Below are positions 54,601-63,595 of a stretch of DNA of 64,000 nucleotides, piece by piece. The notes beneath the pieces were generated by a model. The model was not told the origin of the DNA. It did no database searches and was given only the letters and a program-made list of their open reading frames with translations. The stretch spans positions 1 to 64,000 of the forward strand of contig DF239428.1 in assembly GCA_000507305.1 (NCBI GenBank). Reading direction: 5' to 3'. Numbering within the stretch: the stretch's first letter is position 1; every line of letters begins with the position of its first letter. The stretch is from Breviolum minutum Mf 1.05b.01. Its lineage: Eukaryota; Sar; Dinophyceae; Suessiales; Symbiodiniaceae. Made by a program: the position numbers and the translations under genes.

Positions 54601-55972
54601 ATGGACTGATTGGACGTGCTTGCCAACCCCATTTCTGAAAAGCGTTGACGATGCTCTGCTTTGTGGACCCGTAGGGTAGAGGCCCTACCCGAAACTTTTT
54701 AAGCTCTCCACCTTGCATGAAAATCAGGTCTGGCCTATGCATGGTGTGCACCTTTTCTGCATCTCCAACTGGAACACGGAGACCATACTTGTCCCCTGAC
54801 CTGGCAAGGACTGTGTTGACCGGTGTGGTCTGGCGTGCAATCACAGCTTCTGCAAACGATTTTCTTGGCAGCCATACAATTTGTTGTTCACTATCTGGTT
54901 GCCTACCATTATGTGATCTGGGTTCCACATACAATCCCTCTGTTCCACTTGCCCCCATGAGTACTTGGATGACGTCGTTTGTTACCCTCATGTTTACCAA
55001 GAAAACTTCAGCATCTTTGGGGGCAGCTTTACTCATGCGGAGCGATGTGAACTGGCGGTCCCAAACATCCAATATGTTGTGTGCTGCTAATGAGACAAAT
55101 GGTTCCATTGCCAAAATGGATTTCACTGGTTTATCCACAATGTCTTGCCACTGCCCTTGGAATTGATCCCGGAACACCAAAACCCTGATTGCCTTATTTT
55201 CGACTTCTTTGATGGCTACCCATTGGCTTGGTGTATTTCTCATTACAGTTTTCTGCCCTATCTGCAGCATGGCTACTGTCACAATTACCGGTTCTTCTGT
55301 GGCTTTGCATTGTGCAGGAACACGGATGATCTCACGATTTGGTGGGATACGGCTATCTGCATGTTCAATGACCAAAAGTGCTGTTCCTTCAACTGTCACT
55401 GGATTAGACAAAGCAAAGAAGGGCAATGCATCTTGGATGTTCACTAAAAGGACTCCTTGACATCCTGCGCCAATCTGATGTGGCATCAATTGTCCTAGTT
55501 CTACATCATCTGATTGCTTGAAAACAGCTTTGGGTATTTCCAACTGGCTTGCTTGCAAAACAAAGGATTCTTGGTGCATTTGCGATTTCTTCTTACTGGA
55601 TTTGTTCCCTATTACACCGGCTGCTTTCCTTTGTTTAATGCTTTCACCCAGCTCTGATGACATTACCACCCTGATGGGAGGTCTGTGCAAGCTGGCTCTT
55701 GCTTTGAGGTCTGCCCATGGTTTCTGTGAATGCAGGATGTTTTGGATTGACGACAATCCAAGGGCTTCAATCAACTCTTTGGCGCAACTTTGACTTCTTT
55801 GGGATGCAACTCCATGTGTTTCAACGAGGCGTTGCAGCTCGTCTTGTGCTGTTTGCATACCTCCGAAAATCAACTTGTGTTTCACTACTTGATCAGCTTG
55901 GCCAGTTAGATCCAAATGGTCACTAAACAACTGTCGCCATGCGCATGCAACAAGTATCCCGACAGGGGTCAT
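54383..55972 (-). CDS. retrotransposon ORF1, middle part, unknown function
   Basis: 529 codons in the frame after the ATGA junction. I recognise no domain. The first 90 residues look helical (ELQRLVETHGVASQ, KELIEALGLSSIQ). A middle part of mixed strand character follows (residues about 150-420), and a short segment ending GDVLVTPESQ precedes the shift. It carries no zinc knuckle and no protease or integrase motif. By position in a LINE this is the place for a nucleic-acid-binding ORF1 protein, but nothing seen proves that role. Its last stretch after 54436 is probably off-frame: the better reading passes into the overlapping frame that ends at 54019. Confidence 0.7.
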   Translation of the reverse strand: MTPVGILVACAWRQLFSDHLDLTGQADQVVKHKLIFGGMQTAQDELQRLVETHGVASQRSQSCAKELIEALGLSSIQNILHSQKPWADLKARASLHRPPIRVVMSSELGESIKQRKAAGVIGNKSSKKKSQMHQESFVLQASQLEIPKAVFKQSDDVELGQLMPHQIGAGCQGVLLVNIQDALPFFALSNPVTVEGTALLVIEHADSRIPPNREIIRVPAQCKATEEPVIVTVAMLQIGQKTVMRNTPSQWVAIKEVENKAIRVLVFRDQFQGQWQDIVDKPVKSILAMEPFVSLAAHNILDVWDRQFTSLRMSKAAPKDAEVFLVNMRVTNDVIQVLMGASGTEGLYVEPRSHNGRQPDSEQQIVWLPRKSFAEAVIARQTTPVNTVLARSGDKYGLRVPVGDAEKVHTMHRPDLIFMQGGELKKFRVGPLPYGSTKQSIVNAFQKWGWQARPISPCGQSQDQTGVMWFVQSSEPPAFWVFQMQHGDVLVTPESQNGNPTTNTPGGIIASSKTIQCLRDVKGPIHAKW

Positions 55973-58359
55973 GGTTGGTTCACGAATTCACGAATGATCA
56001 TGGAGTTCATCCATCCAATGGTTTGGAAACCACAGTCTGCTGGGAACACTGACGAAATGGGATGGCTTGCAAACTGGATGTCCGTATATCCCCACACATT
56101 CTGGCAACTTTCACGAACCCAAGTGATTTCCATTGGGGTAGTGTATACAACGCATGTTTGGCCTATCTCTACACACAATGGAACCCAATGGTCTTTGTAA
56201 AGGAAATAGGACACAATACGTGATTGACTCTGTTGTGCTCCCCATTGCATCATGTTTTTGAGATGCTGTCCTAGATGGATTGGGCCGGTTGGATCTTCGG
56301 GAATATGAATTCCTACTAACACACTATTCGGCTGGACTGCTTCAATGAGTGATGCATAGAATTTCATTTCTTCCCATTCTGTCCAACCTTCTTGTTTCCA
56401 TAGGATATCCTTGCGGCTTGCATTAACACTGGATGGTTTGACTGTCTTTCCTACCCTAGGACACTTGCTTGGATTAAGTCCTCCTTCTTGAACACGAATC
56501 ATTTGTCCCTCGTGAAGGGTTTCTGTTGGTGGAATGTAACACCCCATCATGTCCGCTACAGCTATTGGCTGACTCATGGTTTGCAAGTTCTCTTCTGCTT
56601 TTGCGACTTGATAGGCTTTACAATTCCTAGGGACATCCAATGGCATAGGGAACGAATTTTCTGTCATGACCTGAATAGTCATGTGATCTTGCTCCATGTC
56701 CGGCTTAACGATGTGACTGGTCTCTTCAAGTGCTTCTTGCGGCGGTTCTTGTGCCATGGTCTGTTCATGTCTTCCTTCATCATTACTTTGCTCGGATGGA
56801 GGCAAATCTCTGGTATCTGGTTGTCGAATCTTCTCTTCTTTTTCTGGTGCTTGGTCTTGCATTTTGGCTTTCTTGACAGCAAAGCCTGGAACCCCTCCCA
56901 TGTGAAAATCATCAGAATCTCTCACTCTTTTCTCTGCATGCTTTACTTCATGCAACAAGGCAACATCACTTACTTCGATTTGCTCCACAGGAGGCTGCTC
57001 AACTGTGGGGCTCGTTTGGACGAAGTGATGCACTCTCGGCATTGGCACGGCTGCAGGGGATGGTGGAACTGCTGATTCTTGTGATACTACCTGGATTTCC
57101 CCCAAAACATGTTCATCCACAAGTGGTTCTCTCTGATTGGGTTTATGGAGCCTCTTCCATGCTTGCTCAAACAACCCCATATATCGATTTGAGGTGCATG
57201 CCAACAATGTGTCGCGTTCTTGGAATAATTTGATTCCATACTCTACGAAAACAGCCATTGGATCAATTGTTGCTTTCCCAAACCTTTTCTGAATATCCTT
57301 AAGGGCATGTGAAAACACCCATAGGCTTTGCAGTGGGGATGCTAACTGTCCTACACCATTCAACATAAGTTTCAACTGATCTGGTACACATTTAACATGC
57401 GAAGGTAACAAACCACATGCTATGGCCACTTCCTGGGGGTGCATATGTCGCATGTTCTGCAATTGATATTGCATCCATTGTTGTGATCCTTCCATTGGTA
57501 CCAGTTGACCGTATAGTCCCTTGGTTTTGATTCTATCAGTTGAGAAACTTGTGGTCCTACACCCGCATGCACAGGGTCCTAATTGTGATCCCCAGGCATG
57601 CACTGCCGTGGGAAGCGGTTTATCCCAGTTAATGGTGTTTTGTTGGATACCCTTGGGACATTCATCAAAGTTCCTAAGTTCATACAAATCCAACATAAGT
57701 GCTTCTGCCTCACCTGGTTCCATTGGCTTTGTACACGGAAACAAATGACGAAGTGATGGCTCGAATGCAGTTTTGGGCAATGATGGGATGTGACCTACTC
57801 CCAGAATTGGTAGAGCAACTGTGCCCCACCATCTTGTGCGCTTTGACGGCCAACACTCATGTAATTCCAAAACATTCTGATTTAACACCATTCCTGTTTG
57901 TTCAGTAAATTGGCGTAACATGCTCTGAAACCATGATGATGTATGTGCCGCTTTGGTACATTCCAACAAACCCATTGGTGCTTGTAGTAAGTGAATGGCT
58001 TTCAACACTCCTACTAAACTCATGGCCCTATTATCTTTGCCTTGCAATTGGTCTCCTAACAAACTAAATGGTTGACATGACACTCCTGCTGAAATGACAC
58101 ATCCTGCATGTTTGGCCATCCTCGCAATTGTTGTTGGAAGAACGATGTCACCTGTTACTACTGATCGACCCTTCGAATGCAACACTTGGCAAAAACGGAT
58201 GTTCTGATCATTGGCAGCCTGAATGACTGCTCCGCACTGTTCATATCCTACATCAACTGCCCCGATTCCTGCACAAGCCTCGATGACTTTCATGACCGAT
58301 TGATCTGTCAATGTTGAATGTTTGCAAACTGTTGTTTGATCAGAATTGCAAATCCACAT
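55969..58359 (-). CDS. retrotransposon ORF1, N-terminal part: C5-cytosine DNA methyltransferase domain plus linker
   Basis: 796 codons. C5-methyltransferase motifs appear in the normal order: motif I ACAGIG (residues 29-34), motif IV GVSCQPFS with the catalytic Cys at 95 (Ser replaces the usual Pro before it), motif VI LLECT with Glu at 133 (usually ENV), motif VIII SKRTRWWG (172-179), then RHMHPQEVAIACG (304-316) and LNGVGQLASPLQ (333-344), which resemble motifs IX and X. The domain covers about residues 24-350. Residues 350-690 are an acidic, low-complexity linker. The last 75 residues contain DHWVPL and FPADCGFQTIGWM, reminiscent of His and Cys boxes of papain-fold proteases (weak). The first ATG is used. 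The frame stays open upstream to 58425 across an undetermined base at 58371, so the true start is uncertain. The stop overlaps the next ATG as ATGA. Confidence 0.85.
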   Translation of the reverse strand: MWICNSDQTTVCKHSTLTDQSVMKVIEACAGIGAVDVGYEQCGAVIQAANDQNIRFCQVLHSKGRSVVTGDIVLPTTIARMAKHAGCVISAGVSCQPFSLLGDQLQGKDNRAMSLVGVLKAIHLLQAPMGLLECTKAAHTSSWFQSMLRQFTEQTGMVLNQNVLELHECWPSKRTRWWGTVALPILGVGHIPSLPKTAFEPSLRHLFPCTKPMEPGEAEALMLDLYELRNFDECPKGIQQNTINWDKPLPTAVHAWGSQLGPCACGCRTTSFSTDRIKTKGLYGQLVPMEGSQQWMQYQLQNMRHMHPQEVAIACGLLPSHVKCVPDQLKLMLNGVGQLASPLQSLWVFSHALKDIQKRFGKATIDPMAVFVEYGIKLFQERDTLLACTSNRYMGLFEQAWKRLHKPNQREPLVDEHVLGEIQVVSQESAVPPSPAAVPMPRVHHFVQTSPTVEQPPVEQIEVSDVALLHEVKHAEKRVRDSDDFHMGGVPGFAVKKAKMQDQAPEKEEKIRQPDTRDLPPSEQSNDEGRHEQTMAQEPPQEALEETSHIVKPDMEQDHMTIQVMTENSFPMPLDVPRNCKAYQVAKAEENLQTMSQPIAVADMMGCYIPPTETLHEGQMIRVQEGGLNPSKCPRVGKTVKPSSVNASRKDILWKQEGWTEWEEMKFYASLIEAVQPNSVLVGIHIPEDPTGPIHLGQHLKNMMQWGAQQSQSRIVSYFLYKDHWVPLCVEIGQTCVVYTTPMEITWVRESCQNVWGYTDIQFASHPISSVFPADCGFQTIGWMNSMIIREFVNQP
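55980..55995 (-). repeat. 8 bp tandem duplication that breaks ORF1
   Basis: On the minus strand ATTCGTGA occurs twice in a row near the end of the first ORF1 segment. Removing one unit brings the upstream frame into register with the next segment (starting at 55972). The ATGA overlap of stop and start is therefore probably a by-product of this duplication and not a designed stop-restart site. Confidence 0.75.
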
Positions 58360-59283
58360 CTGCCCATTGANGCTAAACCACCATTTGGGGTGAGGTCGTG
58401 TGAGGTCGCTATAATTTGACCAGAATCACCCATAAGCCTTTAAGTATATCATGTTGCTACTGGCTATCGCTCGTTGAGAATCAGTGGGGATGAGTTTGGA
58501 AGAGTTGACATGGAGGATATGCCCCAAGTGGTTTCTTCAGAAAAAAAAAAAACATTGAATGTTACATATAGCATCATACGGTGCATATCTGATCATATAC
58601 GATATGGAGGGTAAATGTTTGGTCAAATGTCTCAATTACTTCAATATACAATGTGTTTCTTCACGATATTGACCATCAACTTGAATTTCCCCAACGTTTG
58701 TCCATCACAACTCCTTCATCCATCTCAATGGATGAACCTGTTCCCCTTCTTTTTCAATTTCCAGTGGCCCAAGTCAATCAGCTTTATTGGAGCGTCTTCC
58801 GCACACCTCAAGGGTTTTTTTCGGGTGATGATCCGGATGGGTTCCCCCGCAGGACTGACCTCTAGAAAACTACTGCTGAAACCACTACTACTATTGAGTA
58901 CACCAACAAAATGATGTATGCATATAGAACATACACCATGTTACCAATAGAAAGCTGTCAAAGAGGGCAATGTGGTTTTGGCAATGCTGCAATGCGGTTT
59001 CTCACAAGATAGGAGTTAACCAATCCAACTTCCCTACTGCCTCGGAGAACGGGGGATGGATTGCAGATTCTAATCTTCAAGACTTTCTTGATATAGAAGG
59101 AGGTCATTTATATGATACCCAACCCAAACTTCATGGCAATCCCTCAAAATTAACATAGATTTGCTGCATTGTTTGATCCCCCCCCAAAATAGGGTCCCAT
59201 TTGATGATCCCTTGAGATATCCAGCTCATTCATCTCTGATCCCAAGCAAAGCGCAAAGCATCACGCCGAGCTGCGAAGTCTTC

Positions 59284-59306
59284 ATATAGTTTTCACACTT
59301 GATGTC
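59284..59306 (-). CDS. protein kinase exon (catalytic loop, DIKCENYM)
   Basis: After a pyrimidine tract and acceptor GCCGAG|G the frame reads DIKCENY, completing IAHR-DIKCEN, the catalytic loop with base Asp, Lys and Asn. The exon probably stops at TATAT before GAAGAC (another GA donor). The magnesium-loop DFG and the rest of the C lobe were not found in the 900 bases before the LINE and may lie beyond it. Confidence 0.65.
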
Positions 59307-59805
59307 CTCGGCACAGAAATGAAACAAATCTGATTTGTGAACTTTTGGAAGGCGCGATGTGAAAAAGTTTCAAGGCACAAGAATAGAAAACCTCCAGAAT
59401 TCTGTTCTTGTTGATATATCATATATGTCATTTATACATTATATATGAATTTGATATATAAAGTACATATCTAAGTATATACAATGACATGATACATGAT
59501 CTGTACATCATGAAAAAAATCCCCGCCTCACAGAAAGTACACGTGGCTACGTAGAGCTTGGAGATTTTTCAGTCTGAAAGTCTATCACATGTCAGATTTG
59601 GCGTGGCTCAGCTTAATGTTCACTAATGTGTTTGCATACAACACTAATTTTTAGGGTTATAACCCATATATTGGGGGTTTAAAACCTTCATTTTTCATGG
59701 TTTTGGGGTCCAAGGGAATACTATATTTGTGGTTTTTACACTGATCACTGATCTTTTATGGTCTCTTGCCCCTTCCCCACTCATCCAATCGTTGGCCCCA
59801 GCTTC

Positions 59806-59884
59806 CCTGTGCGCGATATAGTGGTAGTGCAAGTAGGCTAGGCCAGAAAGCATTTGCCAAGCATAGGCTTGCAAGATTTCTTCC
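59806..59884 (-). CDS. protein kinase exon (helix E and HRD start)
   Basis: After acceptor CGACTAAG|G the frame reads EEILQAYAWQMLSGLAYLH and ends YHYIAHR. This is helix E plus the first half of the catalytic loop. The exon ends on CACAGG and the intron starts GAAGCT, a GA donor. The match to the next exon, which supplies the missing Asp, makes this boundary convincing. Confidence 0.7.
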
Positions 59885-60054
59885 CTTAGTCGAAAGTTCG
59901 TGTTAGTCGCAAAGATTACAACATAATGCAAAATGAACAAACAAATAAGGGTCTCCATGAATACAAAAAACTCCACCGCATGACTACTTTTCTTTTGGGG
60001 TGGTAACTTTTCAGGGGCTTTGAGGGGCTATGTTAAACTTCAAGAGTGTAATGA

Positions 60055-60157
60055 TACCCTCCAAGGAACAAACATATCCCACCTTTGGAAAAGTATCCAA
60101 TCATCTTAAAAAACGCCTTTTTTAAAAATAGGGGATCTGGATCTGTTCCCAGGAGGC
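60055..60157. repeat. fold-back family B' copy (decayed)
   Basis: TACCCTCCAAGGAACAAACATA ... TTCCCAGGAGG. Confidence 0.55.
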
Positions 60158-61248
60158 CAAATAATATTTTGACGGCAAGATATTTTGACGAATCATGAGG
60201 TGAATAATTTTGTGTAGCCAGATTCTCGTAGGTGTATTAATATAACTAAATATATACTAAATATTACAAAGAAGGTACTTTTCAAGTCAATTCTTCAGAA
60301 GCTTTCGGGAAATTCTTGGCTTGGAGCGATACCATTCTTCAAAAAGTCCAGATGCCTGATAACATAACCAAGCTGCGGGATACCAACATCATAGAAGTTC
60401 CCATATTCCTGGCGCAACACAGTTCCGAACCATGGTTCCTATATTGGTTCCGAACCATGGCTCCTGTTTGTTTTTTTTAACGAAGATTTTTTCTTTGCAG
60501 ACTACAGTATGTTTTACAAAACATGGAGGAAACTGGGAGATGTCAAAAAAAACGGGGATTGGTACAGTATCGATATGAGACTCATCTATCTCCCAAATCC
60601 TACATTCTCTCAGGTTCAAACCTTTGGACATCGAAAACATGAGATGCTCCCTTTGTATCTTCATCATCTCACATATCTCCTACAAAAAAACACATAAAAA
60701 CTGGTCAACATTTCCTAGACATTTTTGTCATAGGCCCCTCTAAAAACGCCATTTTTTGTCGTTTTTGGGTCGGTTCGGAGCTTCGCCTCGTTTTTTCGTA
60801 GAGGATACTTGGCGACTTCGGTTAGCAAATCTCCACCTTTTGGGTCGCCAAGACAGGTGTGAAAAAGCCCTAAAGTTCCATGGCAGTTTTGTTGGAACGG
60901 GACTTGCGGTCAAAAAATATGACACCAACTACTAAACTTCATGCAGGGATCTTTTTTTTGGGGGTGACAAATCCGTTAAAGTTACCCTACATTTGGATTG
61001 TGTGATATTTCTTTATGCCGATCTTTGATGTAAAAAACATGTTGTCTGCTTTTGTTTTCAACCATTTGCCTATAGGAAAGTTTTCAGGTTTTCGGCAAGA
61101 AAAAGAAGACTGTTTTTCTTGGGAATGTTGGGATTGCAATTCACAGCTAGGGCATTGAAATGTTTTGCTTCTATACACCATTGACATCCCCACAATTCGG
61201 AGTCGCTTGGACCTCACATCATTTTGAACTTGGAAACAAGTCCAGCAG
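60158..61248. other. probable kinase intron
   Basis: Lies between kinase exons at 59884 and 61424. No further kinase motif was recognised; an exon of about ten codons could be hidden here. Confidence 0.4.
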
Positions 61249-61353
61249 TACTGTTGATGGACGAAATCCTGCACCACCTGGGATGGTTAAAACCCTATAA
61301 ATAATGGGATAATCATCATCCTTGGTGGTGCAGGATTTTGTCCATCAACAGTA
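61249..61353. repeat. MITE-like family A copy in the kinase intron
   Basis: TACTGTTGATGGACGAAATCC ... GGATTTTGTCCATCAACAGTA, very regular arms, TA on both sides. Confidence 0.9.
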
Positions 61354-61423
61354 TGACTTAAAAGGAGAAAATCCATATTTCTGATGCATCCTACCATAGC
61401 CACCATTAGCTCAGTCTAAACTC

Positions 61424-61476
61424 ATGATGATCTGCCCGCCTCCGTACAGCTCCATGACCAAGTAAAAGTTTTTGTC
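61424..61476 (-). CDS. protein kinase exon (hinge region)
   Basis: After acceptor CCTAAG|G the frame reads DKNFYLVMELYGGGQII. YLVMEL-GG is the strand 5 and hinge signature of CDPK/CaMK-like kinases, directly continuing the previous exon (YRD + DKNFYLVMEL). A GA donor (GAGTTT) is proposed after ATCAT. That leaves two bases of a codon, which matches the one-base start of the next exon. About ten residues expected between hinge and next exon are missing, so a tiny exon may be unseen. Confidence 0.6.
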
Positions 61477-61821
61477 CTTAGGCTCTTCACGTCTGAGATC
61501 AATCTCTGACTTAAACTTTGAAGGTAAGACATAGACTTTTTTGGATGTGCCACGACTGAAAAACAAAATGGGCAAATTCGAAACAACTCGCTATAGTAGG
61601 GAAATCCCTAGCTTACGAGCTGAAAGCTTTGGCCTTCCAAGTTGTCTGAGTTGGAAAAACAAAAAAACATTGCATGGATTTCTGTAAAACCCTGTCGGTC
61701 CACAAAAACACCTGCAACTCTCCATCCGAAAAAAAACACCAAAAAAATGCCCATAAAATCTCAAAAAAAAAAACACACAAACAAGTGCCCCAAAACATCT
61801 CTTTGCGGTGCCCCGAGTTTC

Positions 61822-61875
61822 GTCTCGGTAGTGGGATAACAAGCGAACGATGTTGGGATGCTTCAGCTTCCGAGC
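61822..61875 (-). CDS. protein kinase exon (alpha-C / beta-4 region)
   Basis: Eighteen codons after acceptor GGCTAAG|G reading ARKLKHPNIVRLLSHYRD. LKHPNIVRL is the conserved link between helix C and strand 4 of serine/threonine kinases of the CDPK/CaMK type. The frame stops making sense after GAC, where a GA donor (GAAACT) is proposed; this joins in phase 0 to the next exon. The nucleotide-binding loop and VAIK lysine should lie further upstream (higher coordinates) and were not found. Confidence 0.65.
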
Positions 61876-62105
61876 CTTAGCCGAGGTAGAACTGGACGTT
61901 GTGGGGCCCCTAATGAATGGCCGAAAATCAATCGGTAGCTGGGGTCATTTCACCCCTATAAATGATTACAAATAGAGCTATTTTACCTTGCAACTTATAA
62001 CTGGAAGAAAGGCCCACCTTGTAGGAAACTAAATTTTCCTATAAACAGCGCAAGGGTTGATTGATACTAGGGAAGTTCCCATATACATATATATGTATAT
62101 ATGAT

Positions 62106-62194
62106 AGGGTATATATTTACCTACGTGTTGTTTGGGTTTGTGATGGAAATTTTGTAGGTAAATATTAGACCAGTCGAATGGATCCTATGGGTAT
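62106..62194. repeat. fold-back family C copy
   Basis: GGTATATATTTACCTACGTG ... TTGTAGGTAAATATTAGACC ... GGATCCTATGGG. Confidence 0.6.
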
Positions 62195-63240
62195 GTCTGT
62201 CTTTCCAGAAAAACACAAATCATCAAAACAATGTTTAATGTTTACGTGGCGGTGAGGACATACCCATATCCTATCAGTACAGGAGGAAACATGTACATAT
62301 ATATATCTGCCCTGTGATTTCTGGAGATACAAACTGAACTTTTGTATAGAAACATCAGGTATCTCATAGTATCCCATCATGTTTTCAGACTTCTACTCAG
62401 CTGGCCGATGTTTTTGTCAATTCCCCCTTTTCCGGGCGCCTGGTCCAGTTCCCTCTGAAAGACCTCGGTAACAAAATGAAGGAAAAAATCCATCAGTTTG
62501 TTCGAAAATCCATGCGGAGCTTGTTATTTTCATACAAAAAAGTCTCTAATCATATCTTAACTGAAGAATTGTACCTCCCCCCCCCCCCCGAAATTCAACA
62601 TAGATACTAAAAATGGTGGTTTTCTAAATGCACCTCCTTTCAATTATGGGTATTTTGAATATCCATGCTAGTTTTCAGGGATGTAGAATAAAACCTCCGG
62701 CCTCAGTTTACAGGAACGAAAAACTCCCTCGAAAGAGTCACACCCTTCTGGAACTTCACCAACTGAAGGCTATGAGACCCAAAAAAACAGGAAACCAACC
62801 TATCTTACATGAATCTTGAAGTGACCAAACTTTCACAATTTTGACAAAAAGCATCTCAACTTTTGCGTGAAGCAAAAAAAAATATATATATATATATATA
62901 TGGGTATGGCTCTAAAAACCCTCTGGATCGTCCCGCGGTGATCCGGACGTCTGGAACGAGGGGGTTACGTAAAGGGGCATGATCCAGAGGTTTCCAAGGC
63001 CCAAATAAAAGACCCTGTTTTCATGATATGACATCATATGTCTACATGAGTCTGTGGCTTGACCAGAGGTCACATGGAAAGGCGGAGAGATCTATTCCAG
63101 CCAGCCCAGCTATAGTGTTCACACTTCGGATTCAACTTGGCTGTAAGCACTTTTGGTACCGGTGACACGAGTTCCAAAGTTAATGGATTGTGAGACAAGA
63201 GTTCGAAGAAAGGAAAGAAACCAAACAATCACAAGTTTAA
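62195..63240. other. spacer, no gene called
   Basis: Plus strand at 62720 has acceptor CTCAGTTTACAG|G followed by ERKTPSKESHPSGTSPTEGY; minus strand near 62440-62480 reads VFQRELDQAPGKGGIDKNIG. Neither has a good second border. C10 run near 62580 and a TA run at 62882. Confidence 0.3.
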
Positions 63241-63244
63241 CACG

Positions 63245-63310
63245 GAGCTGGTTGTGATCTGGATCGGAGCTAGTGGTGGTCTGGATCGGTCTGGATCCGG
63301 GTCTGGATCG
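63245..63310. repeat. GGTCTGGATCGG repeat block
   Basis: Four units of TCTGGATCGG-like sequence; a second block with four or five units lies at 63672-63738. Confidence 0.7.
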
Positions 63311-63394
63311 GCCCAGAAGTGGACCCACATGTTTGTGTATGTTGCAGCTTGAATGCAGTGTGACAAGAAAAGGACCGCAAGGTGTGCAGGCAGC

Positions 63395-63595
63395 AGGTGT
63401 ACAGCTTGGCTGCTTGGCAGGCTGGCCTTACAACTTGCAACAGTGTCAGCTTGGCAGTTTGGGAGCTTGGATGCACAACTGTTGCAGCTTGGCTGCTGGA
63501 CTGCTTAGCAGCGTAGCTTTACAGCTTGGAAGCTTGACAGCTTGGCAGCGTGGCTTTACAACAGTTTGTTGCTTGGCTGCTTGGCAGGATGAATA
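63395..63595. repeat. degenerate minisatellite (AGCTTGGCAG)n
   Basis: Ten-base units AGCTTGGCAG, GCTTGGCTGC and TAGCTTTACA recur about 15 times, with larger 40-60 bp echoes (GTGGCTTTACAAC). Confidence 0.7.

Larger units (their letters stand above)
48941..58425 (-). mobile_element. LINE-type retrotransposon carrying a DNA methyltransferase domain (degenerate copy)
   Basis: Reading right to left, the element encodes a C5-cytosine methyltransferase domain, an unrecognised linker, a coiled coil, then an APE-type endonuclease, reverse transcriptase, zinc knuckle and RNase H. No integrase, aspartic protease or LTR pair was seen, so this is a target-primed (non-LTR) element. Coding falls into two units, about 58359-54019 and 53932-49026. 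The first is split by an 8 bp tandem duplication (55980-55995) and an A4 run (54433-54436). The second is split by A6 and A5 runs (52532-52537, 51905-51909). The ends are not defined: the left limit is a guess from a short repeat after the last stop, and the right limit is the last in-frame stop upstream. The element could methylate its own DNA or only carry a relic; the sequence cannot say. Confidence 0.85.

Noticed and set aside
58541-58552. A12 run taken as a poly-A tail of the LINE
   Set aside because: It is at the 5' side of the minus-strand element, so it cannot be its tail; it may belong to an older insertion.
58970-59158. Plus-strand 62 codon frame (NQSNFPTASENGGW)
   Set aside because: Lies opposite the kinase exon region and has no acceptor or donor; texture alone is not enough.
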